Source: Aplidium turbinatum (taxonomy: Eukaryota > Chordata > Ascidiacea > Aplousobranchia > Polyclinidae). Taken from it: DNA of 64,000 nt. Numbering within the stretch: position 1 is the first letter of the stretch; each line of letters starts with the position of its first letter. Shown piece by piece: positions 9,623-21,368 of this stretch. Both the position numbers and the translations under genes were made by a program. The notes beneath the pieces were generated by a model. That model worked only from the letters and a program-made list of their open reading frames with translations. It did not search any database and had not been told where the DNA came from. The DNA lies in the NCBI GenBank assembly GCA_918807975.1, contig OU964918.1:38238477-38302476 (forward strand), in the 5' to 3' direction.

Positions 9623-11654
9623 ATGTCAAATCAAGAAAAAAGTATGTCATCTGTATCATATGAAGATTACAAAAGTACTGAAGGTATCTTGCAAATGATT
9701 ATATCAAAATAATTTCTGTGACTTTGTGTATCACTATTTTCTTCTGAGTGGTTTCGTATGCAACATATTTTATTTAGTGTTCTTATTTAATGGTAAAGCT
9801 TTGGTAGAGAGTTTGCTTTGTTGAACCATAGAGAAATAAAACATAGTAACTTTAGCGCTAAGTTACTATGTTTTATTTCTTTATTTAATGGTGACTGACG
9901 TTAATTTGAAGAAGAACTAGAAATGGCTCTGCACTAACTTGGTTTATCATGTTGGGTGTTGGCCAATTGTAGATTTTATGAAACTTTGTGTTCAAATTGA
10001 ATGTGTGAATTCAAAGAGGGCTGAACTTCATTTTTTTTTCAAACTGCACTTTTTGTGTTTTTCTGATTCCTTTCTGCAATTAACAATGCTGTTCATGCCA
10101 ACGTCTTGGGAAGAGAGCTAGTGCCATCAACATCTACAAAGAAAATGGAGTTGCTCTTGATAGGGAAAATTATGTTGCTCAATGCTCATGCTATAACCAT
10201 GAAAATACTTGAGTGACAGAACAACTGATTAGGAAACAAGTGCAGATTGATGAAATGCAGTTTGGTTTCATGCCAGACGAAGGTACAACTGATGCCATCT
10301 TCATCATTCGTCAGCTTCAAGAAAATACCTTGCCATAAATAAAAGTCTCTATATGGCTTTTGTAGGCCTCGAAAAAAGCCTTTGATCGAGTGCCAAGGAA
10401 AGTGAACTGGTGGGCCATGCGTAAGCTGAATGTTGAGGAATGGCCAGTATGGAAAGTACAATCAATGTACTTGAATGCTAGGAGCCATGTACGTGTTGGA
10501 AGCGGATACAGTGACACTTTCAGAGTGAGAGTGGGTGTACATCAGGGTTCTGTATTGAACCCGCTAGTCTTTATCATCGTCCCGGAAGCCCTGCCTCTTG
10601 ACCTGCCGCCTGCGCACTGGTTGTCCTTGAGAGCTGTTGTATGCTGACGAAAAAATCCTGTCTAAAATTTAAAGCGGGTTAAATTACATCCAAAACACAA
10701 TCTCAGAAATTAAAATTATAAATATTTGTCTGAGAAGTAAAGATACAATGTTCTGACAGTCTTTTGTAATCATAACTTGTGATTGTCACGTTTCTAATTC
10801 TAGAAAATCCATCAGAGCCAGAACCTTCTGCGGGCATCTTCTGGAGGATGGGGAGCGGAGTGTACAACCTCACAAAAGGAACAGTAGGAGTTGGTGTTGG
10901 TGCTGTTAAATTTGTTGCCTCATCATCAGTTTCAGCTGTCTCTAAGGTATAGAAGTTGTACCAAGATAATTTGAAAAGTTGCAGTCACCAATTATTATTG
11001 AGGTAAAACGTTGTTACTTCACTGTCACTCGGCATTCCAAACGTTCTCGTATTAGGTACCTGCTTTATGTAATCCTATCGCTATTTCCAACTATGAAAGT
11101 TAAGGACAATAGGTTCTGCATTATAATAGCAGCAGTCAATGAGTACTCCATTTGTAAGATGATGTTCTCTTTTTAAGATGTTGCAATATAGCAACACGTA
11201 ACATTCAAACAAACACTTCAGTTCACGCCATTGCAGAACTACAAACTTGACCACAATATATCCAAAACATTTTGTCGATGTTTGGACTTGGGTCACTGAT
11301 CAACGTTGCGTGTGGCAATTGTTTCTCTCATTTCATCGTTTCATTGCAATCATTTGTTTGCTACATGCAGACTATAGGAGAGGGAGAGAGAAACAAACAC
11401 TTAATCTATTTTCGATGCATGAAAAGACATCCTCATTAACAATTGTAAATTACCCACATCAGTAAGTTGAAACTGATTTTACATTGCAGACTACTGAGGT
11501 TGGCGTCAATGCCACGAAGGCAGTTGCTTCAGTTGGTTACAAGGCTGTGTCTGGGACCGGATCGTACGTTTCTGGAGGAGTATCTGCCGTCACTTCTAAG
11601 CTTCCTACTGTTCCATTACCAACTTTTAAGAAGACTAAAGACAAAGAAGAGTAA
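9623..11654 (+). CDS. TMEM263: Transmembrane protein 263 orthologue
   Basis: Three coding exons: 9623-9683, 10804-10946 and 11490-11654, with GT-AG junctions and matching phases, 369 nt and 122 aa (human about 116). The N-terminus MSNQEKSMSSVSYEDYKS is polar. The family core follows: SAGIFWRMGSGVYNLTKGTV (compare GGIFSVTKGAVG in vertebrates), VGVGAVKF, then glycine/alanine-rich membrane-type segments (VASVGYKAVSGTGSYVSGGV, SAVTSKLP), and a basic tail KKTKDKEE. The UPF0444/TMEM263 family is a small integral membrane protein; its molecular role is poorly known. The first ATG after the acceptor at 9619 was chosen, so a 5' UTR exon probably lies upstream. The large first intron holds a LINE fragment and an 86-bp hairpin element. 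The gene is divergent from MVK, 3.8 kb apart. Confidence 0.9.
9795..9880 (+). mobile_element. 86-bp hairpin element between 12-bp direct repeats
   Basis: Flanked by identical TTATTTAATGGT at 9783-9794 and 9881-9892. It starts AAAGCTTTGGTAGAGAGTTT and continues GTTGAACCATAGA, then a perfect 20-bp inverted repeat (9833-9852 and 9860-9879) around TAGCGCT. The same leader begins the 4.5-kb element at 52121, which also lies between 12-bp direct repeats containing TTTAATGG. It is probably a minimal derivative of the same family. Confidence 0.65.
10198..10650 (+). mobile_element. LINE reverse-transcriptase fragment in TMEM263 intron
   Basis: Forward frames encode a reverse-transcriptase palm: MQFGFMPDEGTTDAIFIIRQ, KKAFDRVPRKVNWWAM, GVHQGSVLNPLVFIIVPEAL, then in a neighbouring frame ELLYADE. 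These correspond to RT blocks 2-5 of RTE-like LINEs. The catalytic YADD box reads YADE, a TGA replaces an expected Trp codon just before it, and there are frame changes, so the copy is dead. Confidence 0.85.
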
Positions 11655-13130
11655 TTGAATTCTCACCATCAATGGAATGTGTGGCCTTTTCAAGTTATAT
11701 CTGTAAAGTTGCTGAAGTGTCGACTTCAACATTGGTATTTTTCAAGTCTTGCGAAAGTACTGGTTTATTGCAATTCAATTATATTTGTTCAGAATTTTAT
11801 TCGTTAGGTTTTCTGTAGCGGTGATAGCTGTTATTGAACTTGCACCGTTACTACTGCGCCGTGGGTTGATTACAAAGTGCATGACCTAAGCGAAGGGACT
11901 CGGGTCCGTTACTGAATCGCATTCTATAAACTCGTTTTTCGTTTAGTATTGTTTGAAGCACATGCAACAAAACTGCCATAACTTTATTCAGTGCACCTTT
12001 TCTCACTATTTATATCTGTGAAGTGTTTTGATATTATCACACAAAAAGTATTTTGGTATTATCACACAGAAATATAGTTCTTTTGTTGGCCTTTTGCATT
12101 TAAAAAGCCCGTCAGAACAAAGCGCAACGGTTCAATTGGACGTGTAATTACAATACATGTATTATAATCGTTTTTAAATGAGTAGTATAGGGCGGTGCTT
12201 TACAGATCGTGTGTGTTGAGCTATTAAGTATGTTTATATTCTTCAGAACGCTGCTTGTACTTACTGCTGAGCTATTTTTTTACTTTATATTGTACAGAAG
12301 GCATGCAAATGGACAATAGCATTTAGAACAATGAAATTCTTAAAGTCTTATTTGGCAAGTTGTTAAAAAAATCGAGGTTGCTAGCCTTCTGCGCGGCATT
12401 TATTTGGCTCTGATTATCTGTTTGAAGAAAAAAATGCCACATGCATGGCTAATTGGCTATGTAAGAAAAAGCCGCAGTGCCGAGCCTGTAGGGTATGCTG
12501 GAAAAGCGAGTGAAATTTTGATGTGGTTCTCGTAACCTCTGCTTACCTTAACGCGTATTCAGCATCGTAGGGCTCCAATTCACAGATTACATAATGCTTC
12601 GTTTCAAGATTCTCGGTACTGTTTTGTGTTCAGCTAAATTAGTTATTGTTTCCACTCTCAACTGTTTGGTTGTGCTCAGTAATGTGATGTTGCCTTATTT
12701 TTATTTGATTGGCATTAAATCTCTGCTCATTTCTAGCAATATTTTTGACAGTTTTCAAATCAAATTTTGTGCAATTTCCATTTTTGTAATTGTTATCAAG
12801 GTTTACAGGACAAGTTTTATTGTTTACGTCATGAAGTAAGGTATGTTCATTTGTATAGAATCGCTTTTACTTCAAGAATGTTTCAAATGCTTGGTCATAA
12901 ATTTCTTCCAGTTACGAATTTTGTTTGCTTGTTATTTTTCAAACGGTTTGTTACCAAACCTTCTGCTTTGCCAGATACTTCGTTATTTATTTGTAGCGTA
13001 CCTGCTTTTTGCTGTTTCTTTTGTGGTGTTGTTCTCGAATACACCAATGCTTTGAAACTCAAATCAAAGCGTGAGATCGATTCAGAAAAGGTTATGGAAA
13101 AACTACTGCTTTATAGGAATAAGTTTACGC
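11655..13130. other. TMEM263 3' flank, nothing coding recognised
   Basis: Probably includes the TMEM263 3' UTR. Open frames between 12594 and 13222 are AT-driven and show no domain, repeat or splice pattern that I can defend. No AATAAA was noticed close to the stop codon. Confidence 0.4.
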
Positions 13131-13146
13131 AAAAGTGTTATATCAA

Positions 13147-13254
13147 GCGGCGCTGGTTCGACTCCGATGGGTGTGCTGGATCAACGCACATCAAGGACAG
13201 CTCTTCATTCAGCGGCACCTAATGGATGGAATAACTCATAGACAACAACAACAA
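13147..13254 (+). mobile_element. Second SINE-like family, 3' part
   Basis: Contains a B box (GGTTCGACTCC), AAGGACAGCTCTTCATTCAG, CGGCACCTAATGGATGG and a tail GACAACAACAACAA. The A-rich CAA tail and the match to 6985-7085 on the other strand support a retroposed family. Confidence 0.5.
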
Positions 13255-13734
13255 TTCGAAACTTCACTCTGTCAAACTGGGATTTTTAGAACTTTTTCTG
13301 AATCCCTTGTATCAAACTAGGTGACCGGGCCTGCGTCAGTGGTTCAACGCCTCTACAAGTATGCGAAACTGCCAGTGCCAGGGTTATGCTCTCAAAGTAA
13401 TTTTCAAATTAGGCTAAACTATAGGCGGTAATGGTTCGAGATTTTGACGTAGCCTAAAGCTCTAAATTTGCTAGGTCATTTTGATTACAACAATAGTAGT
13501 TTATAGTTGTTGTTGCCAAAACATACATACAAACCAAAACATACAATAGTTGTTGCCAAAACATACATTCAGTGACGTTAACAAGGGGGTACATTTGGAT
13601 CCAGGGATAAATTTAGGTGATCGGAATCTTTGAAAGGGACAAAATAAATAAAACACTACACATTCTTTGAAGTACCATTGTTTTTTTAAGTATCTTGTTT
13701 GAGCGCTCGGGCTTTCTATTGCCACCGTCTAAAC

Positions 13735-15165
13735 CAGGGGTTCTTAACCGGGGGTAAATTTCACCTACCGATGGGGGTAAATTTACTGAATCATAAACTA
13801 AAGCAAACTTGTGGGAAAAATGGATAAGTTCTTTCAACAAAATAATATATTCTGGAATCATGTGGGTTCACTTTGCACAGACGGTGCCCCTTCTATGCTC
13901 GATGCTAAGTCTGGCTTTACAACCCTGGTGAAAAAACGCGCACCGAACATCATTTCTACTCACTGTGCCCTTCATCGACATGCACTGGCAAGTAAAATCA
14001 TTCCAGAATAGTTGAAAGCAGTAATCATTGTCTTTTCAAAGTGGTTTGTGATCAGATGAGCTTACAACACTCGGTTCTCCTTTATCACACCGAAATTTGG
14101 TGGCTCTCTAGGGGTCTTGTTTTGTCTCGAGTTGTCGAACTACATAGCCTACATGGTGAAATCGAGATTTTTCTTCCAGAACGCAAATACCCGTTGAGTA
14201 AGCACTTTGGCAAAAACAAACTTATTGGTGCATTGGCTTACTTGATAGACATTTTTCAAGTTTGAACCAGCTCAATATGCAGTTTAAAAAGGAATTTACG
14301 CAAATTTTCCAACATTTGATGATTGGAAAGTCAGTAGGCTAGAAGTCGCAACGAGATTTCTGACCTCGAAGTCGAAATATGCCAGCACCTTGCCGCCTTA
14401 AAAAAGAACTTTGACGGTTACTTCGAAGGTGAAAGTTTTAACAGTACTGCTCTTTGGATAACTCATTCCTTCGAAGCCAAGTTAGAAAGTATTGCTGACG
14501 ATGATCTTTGCAAAGATGAATTGATTGATCTTCAATGTTCAAAAACGCTTTGTTCCAAACTCTTATCGTGCAATGATCCCTTTTCCAAGTTTTGGTGTGG
14601 ATTAGTCGAAGAGTTTCTTACGCTGACTATGCGTGCATTTGAAGTAATTATACCTTTTGTTATTAGGCTATACCTTATCTGTGTGAAGCAGGGTAGGCTA
14701 CTCTTCATTGTTGACTATTAGGCTAAAACGAAACACCGATCTCGCTTAGTTCCCAAAGACGACATGCGAGTAGCTCTTTCAACGACTGTTCCAAGAATCT
14801 CCAAAATTGTTCGTGGAAAGCAAGCGCAAAAGTCTCACTGATAGACTGTTGAAATTGCGTGTCAGTTATTAATAAAAGAAAAAAACTTGATTATTTTTGT
14901 GTGCTTTTATCAGAGTTATTTAGGACATTTGAGTAGACATTATTTTTCACAGTACCCTGTCAAGAAGAATCGTGTCTTCAGCAAATAAATAGCTTGTTTT
15001 TGATATTTGCCAAGGTAAATCCAGACAAAAAAGGATGTTTTGCATTTCTTTGCATGGTTGGCTGGACACGATGACATCACAAGGGGCCACCAAAATGGTG
15101 GGGTAAATTTTACTTTTTTTCATTCGGCAAAGGGTAAACGAGACAAAAAAGGTTAAGAACCCCTG
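13735..15165 (+). mobile_element. hAT (Charlie-type) element with transposase remnants
   Basis: Starts CAGGGGTTCTTAACC and ends GGTTAAGAACCCCTG, flanked by perfect 8-bp duplications GTCTAAAC (13727-13734, 15166-15173). The forward strand encodes pieces of a ZBED5/SCAND3-like hAT transposase: LCTDGAPSMLDAKSGF and STHCALHRHALASKIIPE (13811-14008), then WWLSRGLVLSRVVELH (14041-14265). Stops and frame changes separate the pieces. It is an old copy whose ends are still clear. Confidence 0.92.
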
Positions 15166-15953
15166 GTCTAAACTATTCAACTGCCCTGCATAGGAACAGG
15201 TGGGGCAAAATGGACTTTTGCTTTTCAAAAAAAATACAGATATAGATAGCATAATTCTTTCTCTATCTTCTAAAACTACTTGAATGAAATATACCACACA
15301 AAAAAAATTGGAAACTTTCGTTCCACACTCTGCGGCCAAAAGGTTGAAATAGCTTTCTTAACATTTATCAAACACTGATTAACAAACAGTTAGTTTGAAT
15401 CTATTTTGATAAGCATTGGCCTACCGAAGAAGCTGTTTTTACGGTGGCTAAAGCTTCATTCATACGAAATGTAGGCTACTGCGGGGAGGGCTACTGGTTA
15501 TCAAACCGAACTGTTTTTGTTTATAGATTATTCTGAACATTCTAACAAGTTTACAAAAATTCGCTTGATTAATTATTAACAAAATAAACTACGAGACAAA
15601 GCGGCCATAGCCTAATAAGCCCACTACGTCCGTTTTTTCCCACAGCCAGGATAAAACGGACTCCTTGAATAAAAAATCACTTTTTGTAAATAAACAAAAA
15701 AACACAATAAGTTTCATACTCTGAGCAGTTGTTGTTATGTGACATGTTAATTCAAAAAACGCAATAGGTTCATGATATCTGATTTGTTTGCTCAAATTAT
15801 CATTATAATCGGCCCTGCCTGAATCCAAGGCGTCGGCTACCCTGATTCTCCACAACAATCGATCGTTCATTGTTATTATTAAATTTAAAAATCCTGGTTT
15901 ATCCGTATTAAGATAAAGAATTTCCAAAGGTAGACGCCCCCGGTGCCTCTGAT

Positions 15954-16467
15954 CAGTGATGTACGCGCATACAAAAAATATTGACGCCGTCAGCGTAAAC
16001 GCAAACGTTCGAAAAACCATACGCCGTATGCGTCAACGTCACTTGTAAAAAAAGTTGGCGGCGTCAACGTCAGCGCATACATTAGCGTAAACTCATTTTG
16101 TTTGCTAGGGGCCAAACATTCACACGGTATATAGCTTATATACCACTCGAAACAAACAAGTTTTATTTTGAATTTCCACGAAGAAACACAAGCATCTGAA
16201 AGTGTTCATCTAATATTTTGCTGTGTTTTGGTTCCAATATGTCTTTGCCCATTGAAAACATTCTTTCAACTGCAGCGCTGGAAGGTATTGGCGTGTTGTA
16301 GCGAAAAAAATACATTAAAAAGTATGCGTTGACGCTATGCGCTAAAAAACCGCGAAAACTTTACGGCGTAGCCTCAAGCGACAACTATCCAAAAAAATGT
16401 GGCCGTAAGCGTTGGCGCAAACAAAAAGTCTACGGCGTAGAATTTGCGGCGTGTACGTACATCTCTG
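15954..16467 (-). mobile_element. 514-bp non-autonomous hAT element, copy A
   Basis: Ends CAGTGATGTACGCGCATAC and GTACGTACATCTCTG, flanked by CCTCTGAT (15946-15953, 16468-16475). The minus strand keeps the hAT dimerisation C-terminus: [20 protein letters not shown], then [13 protein letters not shown] and stop. Subterminal DNA is full of GCGTCA/ACGCC words. Nearly identical to 59270-59783, also 514 bp; a truncated copy lies at about 36701-37098 and a longer diverged relative ends at 35266. Confidence 0.9.
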
Positions 16468-16582
16468 CCTCTGATCAGGAGGCAGCCCCATCATCACCGA
16501 ATGGTCAGTTTCGCGCTTGGGATAAACGTGCCCGATAAATGTCATTTGCCTTTTTATAACAGTTTTCATGAGGACGCAGGGT

Positions 16583-18594
16583 CAGAGGCGCCGGAAGCGG
16601 GGGGCAGGGGGGGCGGATGCCCCCCCTGCCCTCAATTTTTCTGCAGATGGAGGGGCAGGGGGGGCAATGGTGCCCTTTTAAAGTCATGTAAGCTACTGCA
16701 CATTTTGCAATATAACAATTTCTGCTATTCGCCTTAAAACTTGTTGTTTTTTCGGCAGCCATCGTGGCCTACTAGGAGCTCCTTCTCGGCGGCCAAATCT
16801 GCCTGCTTGAAGGCCAAAATACAAAATAAAAATAACGATAGCACAAGTAAATAGAATTTAACTTGCAACAATGCTAAAATGATCACTTAGCGTTGTTGAA
16901 GTCTGGGCCTGGGCGACGTCCTACAATAAAATTGTTGCACCACGCAATAACTGCTTTATCGGGATTGTAATCCAGTAGCCTACTGCGGGACCATCTAACG
17001 ACACTCGCACGAGTGTTTCCAATCTGGCTGATTTTAAAGAAGTTCGTCACTCCTCTAGAATTTTTTTTAGCAACGAAAAACAACGTTCGACATGTGTTGA
17101 CGATGACGGCAAGGTAATAAAATAAGTATTTCAATGATGTGAAGGACATTACTAAAAGAAGCATAAATTTTGCAAAATATGATAAAAAAATATTTTCCCC
17201 TCGGATGTCAACTAACCTAGTTCTCCTTTTTAACAACGATTCAATTTCCGACAACATCGAATCGACATAAAAACGACAATATTGCCAACTGATGTAAATT
17301 AGCACATTGGATTAAGACTTTGTTTAAATAAACGTCGGGAATTACAAGCAAGACTTACAGCGCTGGTGATCGCGGATGGATATATTCCAGCAATAACAAA
17401 TATTCCTGCACAATGCAACAGTGGCAATTATGACGCGCTGACCTAATTTTGTGCCACTCTTTGATACTACATATTTTCGACAGTTAATCCACGATCATTC
17501 TATTGCGAAATTAAATAATTGGCTAGAAGAAACTGGCGGCCAAACTTGGCCGAATGAGGAGGTAGCCCCGGCGGTCATTCAAGCACTACTTAGCGGCCAT
17601 GGCCGCAGGCTGCTTTAAGGCTTGACAGTAGGTTAGGCTACATTATTATAACATAGGCTGTCATTTTTTTAAAATGCAAATCCGGGACGCATATTGAAAA
17701 CTGCAAGTAATCTTGATGTAGGCCTAATACAAAATAATTTAATGCAACTAATTATTTAATATGGGAAAATTACCAATATATTTCTCCAACGAAAACATGG
17801 GAACTTAATATTTATGAGCACATGAATCAGGCCTAATAATATTTTTCTGTGCTAAGTACCTTTTTCGAAAGTAGGCTACAGTGTTAGATTTTATCTTTTC
17901 ATAAAATTCGCTACATGTCAAATTAACATTAATTTTGCAAGTGAGGAGAGCTTTGACATTCTGTTCTAGCATTTGGCCTCTGTCATCAGACCACATATTG
18001 TTCATAAATGAAAAAATTCGTTCAACTGGTGCTGATGTCCCAGGCAAACAAAGCACAAACTCGACAAGGTTTTGAAAGTTTGGAATGGTTATGTTTTTGT
18101 TAAAAGTTCACTTTTGTTCAAGAGATGTCGTTGCATTTTGCGATGATTCTTTCCTCTCACTTTTAGACATGTACGCTATTTCTTTACCAAAAAGTCCTCA
18201 TCGAAAAAGAAGTCGATGTTGATCATTTGCTTCTGAAACATTTTGTTGATATTTTCTGCAGACCCACTTAAGAAAGAATTGTTAAAATGACTAGCTCAAG
18301 AATTTTTTTTTACAAATCTCAAATTGAAAATTCCGGGACAAACTGGTTAACCGGGCGAGACAACGGGACAAGGCCTTAAAATCGAGACTATTCCGGCTAA
18401 ACTGGGACGTATGACAAGCCTATAATAACATAGCATGATGCCCTTCTTTGCATACCGGACACTTGTAGGCTATCATTACTCAATACATAGTGAGCTGATC
18501 TTAAAACTTGAAAAAAAATCGGCCTTGTAGTAAACAAAAGTGCCCTTTTTTCGTAATCTTGCCCCCCCAGTCAAAAATCGTTCCAGCGCCCCTG
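16583..18594 (-). mobile_element. 2.0-kb hAT element with transposase remnant
   Basis: Ends CAGAGGCGCCGGAAGCGG and CAGCGCCCCTG, flanked by CGCAGGGT (16575-16582, 18595-18602). Minus-strand frame 17805-18056 reads LPGTSAPVERIFSFMNNMWS, the C-terminal dimerisation region of a hAT transposase. The element at 34504-34941 shares both ends (about 160 and 120 bp) but lacks the middle, so it is an internally deleted derivative of this family. Confidence 0.88.
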
Positions 18595-18602
18595 CGCAGG
18601 GT

Positions 18603-20486
18603 TACACCGAGAGCGTCTTCACACTTCGTCGTTAGTGATCTTATCAATCCAGTTAATTCCCATCCTTCTTCGTATGAACCAAATTTCAGCACTGTTAATA
18701 TTTTTTTTCTATTTCCGAGCATATTGTCCAGGATTGATAGCCAAATAGCATAACTGATCAAACGTAGGCCTACACCTGTAAAATTCTTATAGGGATATCT
18801 GAAGAAGATATGTAAATTAGATATTCCTGAATTCTTATTCTAGTGTTCAGAGACATTGAGTTTGATTTCAGCATTTTAGTCATTTTGATGAAAGCTGGTT
18901 TGGATTGTGCGATTTTTGATTTGACATCGATCATTTGAAGTAACCGTGGAATCCAGATAGTTGAAATTATTTAGGTCTACTTGCAGTGGCGTAGCCAGGA
19001 ATTTTGAAAGGAGGGGATTTTGACGGCCGGCGGGCGAAGCCCGACAGCGTGTTTGCCTAAGATGACACCCAGCGGCGGGGGGTCTCCCTTGAAAATGAAA
19101 AAAAATACTTTGAATTTGGTGCATTTTGAGAGCATTTTCAACAAAATGTGAGTCTACTCAGATGTTTTATTTACCGCTAGATGTCGCAAGATCACTTTGC
19201 CATTGAGTAAAGAAAGATCAAGTGAAACTTTCACTTGAGTAAAACTATGCAGTATGCACCCCTGTCTCTTTGAATTCGTATCCACCTGCTCAGCTCGTCA
19301 TGTATCCGGACCAGGGCCTCCGAGGGAAATCAGGACTAGTCGGGTAACAATACGAAAAATGGGCCCCCCAAAAAAACAATTTTCAGCAAAAATAAAGCAA
19401 CGAATTTTTATCATGCGTTGCATCATGTGTCTTAAGCTGAACTTGGCCTACTTTCCTCAGCGTGAAATTAATTGAATTCCTTTAAAGTTTAAATTTTATT
19501 AAACGTTTCGATATGAAAAAAACATCTTTCTAACTTATATGAAATCAACAAAGGTCATTCGAGTACACTTGCGACAAAATTGCCATTGTTGCTAACTATT
19601 TTGAACTAGAAAAACGTGTAGGCCTAGAATCGTATGGTGTGCACATCTCATATGCGGTGCCGTTGGCGCTTCATCCAGTGTTTAAAAATGTTGCCACATG
19701 CATGTAGCCTACTGCTCCATATCCGCCACTGATTTTGGTGGCTGGGCGATCCTTGGTCAGGTGATCGACGTCCTGAATGTTGGATTCGCAGTGTTGGCAT
19801 CCAGAGCTACTGAAAGCAGGGCCGGATTTAACTGATGGGAGGCCCGGGGCACTTTTAGATCGAGGGGCCTCCGTGCAAAAAAATTTTCACCCCACATATG
19901 TGTTTGGGAAGTGCGAGCGTGCATGCTTATGATCCTGTTAGCTGCTATCTATTCTTGTGTGGAATCCTGGAAGAGCCGTTGTTGGGTCGTTCATAATGGT
20001 CTCGTTCTCATGACAAGCCTGCGTGCCGGTAGGCTATTGGTTCCATTCAGATTCGGATCAAAATTGTGGTAGCTGGTAACTTTAGCATAGATGGAGAAAA
20101 ATTTGTATGCACTTAATAGGCCTACAGGCAATGAAAATAGCTCTACAAAGCATTTAATCCATTCTGGACCTTTTGCAATGCAAAGTTAGGGATAACAGCA
20201 TCAAATACTAAAGGCTTAGTCTGATTTGATGCACAATAGGTTATGCATAGGCTGTTGGATAGGTTTTGAGTCATGGTGGAGCGTAAACAATCCTTTACAA
20301 ATTTCTATGTGCTAAAACCACGTTTTCAACTCGCATCCGTTCGAGCTAGGACTACCGGTTTACGTAAACAATTCTCAAAGCAACGAAAATACTTTAGAAA
20401 ATCGTTTCGAAGGTTGCAATTAATGATTTTTTTGAGTAGAGATCATGGGGTGGTGCGTTCTGGTTTGCAGCTCATGTTTGCTGTCT
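18603..20486. other. Repeat-derived DNA without a gene
   Basis: From 18984 to about 19150 is the 5' part of the CAGTGGCGTAGCCAGG hAT-type family (compare 37303 and 45664). At 19817 CAGGGCCGGATTTAAC looks like a further hAT-type end, with no partner end found. The remainder shows nothing recognisable. Confidence 0.5.
18984..19150 (+). mobile_element. hAT-type MITE fragment (CAGTGGCGTAGCC family)
   Basis: Begins CAGTGGCGTAGCCAGGAATT and continues with GACACCCAGCGGCGGGGG and GAATTTGGTGCATTTTGAGA, matching the right half (inverted) of 37303-37736 and the fragment at 45664-45850. Its far end is missing. Confidence 0.7.
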
Positions 20487-20491
20487 AGCTT

Positions 20492-21062
20492 TGGTCACAG
20501 CGGCAAACCATAATCTCTTCGTGGGAAAATTGTAACATAAGATTCCCAAATCCGTTCGTCTGCATGTAATGACCGAAAAATACACACTCTTTCGAAACGT
20601 CTTTTCAAAAGTGTATTCCTGTAAAATTAGCCCGCGGCTATCGAAAATGAGACGCAACACCGTACGCCTCTAAAACTGTCACTACAGAACAGATTACTTG
20701 GATAAAAGACGGAAAATTTGTCCAGCTAGCAAGCACCAAGCAAACAGTTAAACTTGCGACTGACTTCCAACAAACAATTTTACGAATGACTAGAATAATT
20801 TGCGATATCTCAAATGCACGTAGACAGTAACTGTGACGCAATAATGAAAGACAATTATGAAGTCATTCAAACAGGTGTTCAAGCGGCTAATGCAATATTT
20901 CCTGTTTAAACAGGCCCAAACAGGCCCAAACAGGTTTGACACAAGTCTTATGAACGATGGTGCAATTTTGGCACATTTTCTAGCAACTTGCATGGCGTAA
21001 TATTCAGTAGACTTGAACGGTTTTTATATGACGTTTGATTAGGTGAACCATTGTCTGGAACA
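20492..21062 (-). repeat. BEL/Pao 3' LTR
   Basis: The 571-bp copy on the low-coordinate side, which is 3' because the element lies on the minus strand. It contains a short triple repeat of CCAAACAGG near 20920. It is nearly identical to 25976-26546. Confidence 0.93.
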
Positions 21063-21368
21063 TAGCGGCCCCTAGTTATGACAGTCTGACATGGCATAAC
21101 TAAAAAAGAATTGACGACAATTGTGAGCCAATGAATAAAAACACATGATACACAAATTGTTTGAATCACTCACGTTTAGGTTAATACGCAAATACAAAGG
21201 GCATGCAAAGAATGAACAGCAATAAGAATAAACACGACATACATGAAATTGGTACCATAGGTACACGCTAAAATGACGCTATATACAATAGTTGCGGTAA
21301 TAACCGACTGTTCTGGGCTCAGACAAGGGTCGGCCACCGCAGACAAAACCAGGCTCAAACCCTAACAC

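Noticed and set aside
12594-13222. Hydrophobic open frames of 81 and 151 aa
   Set aside because: They are AT-driven, have no domain or splice context, and overlap a SINE-like fragment.
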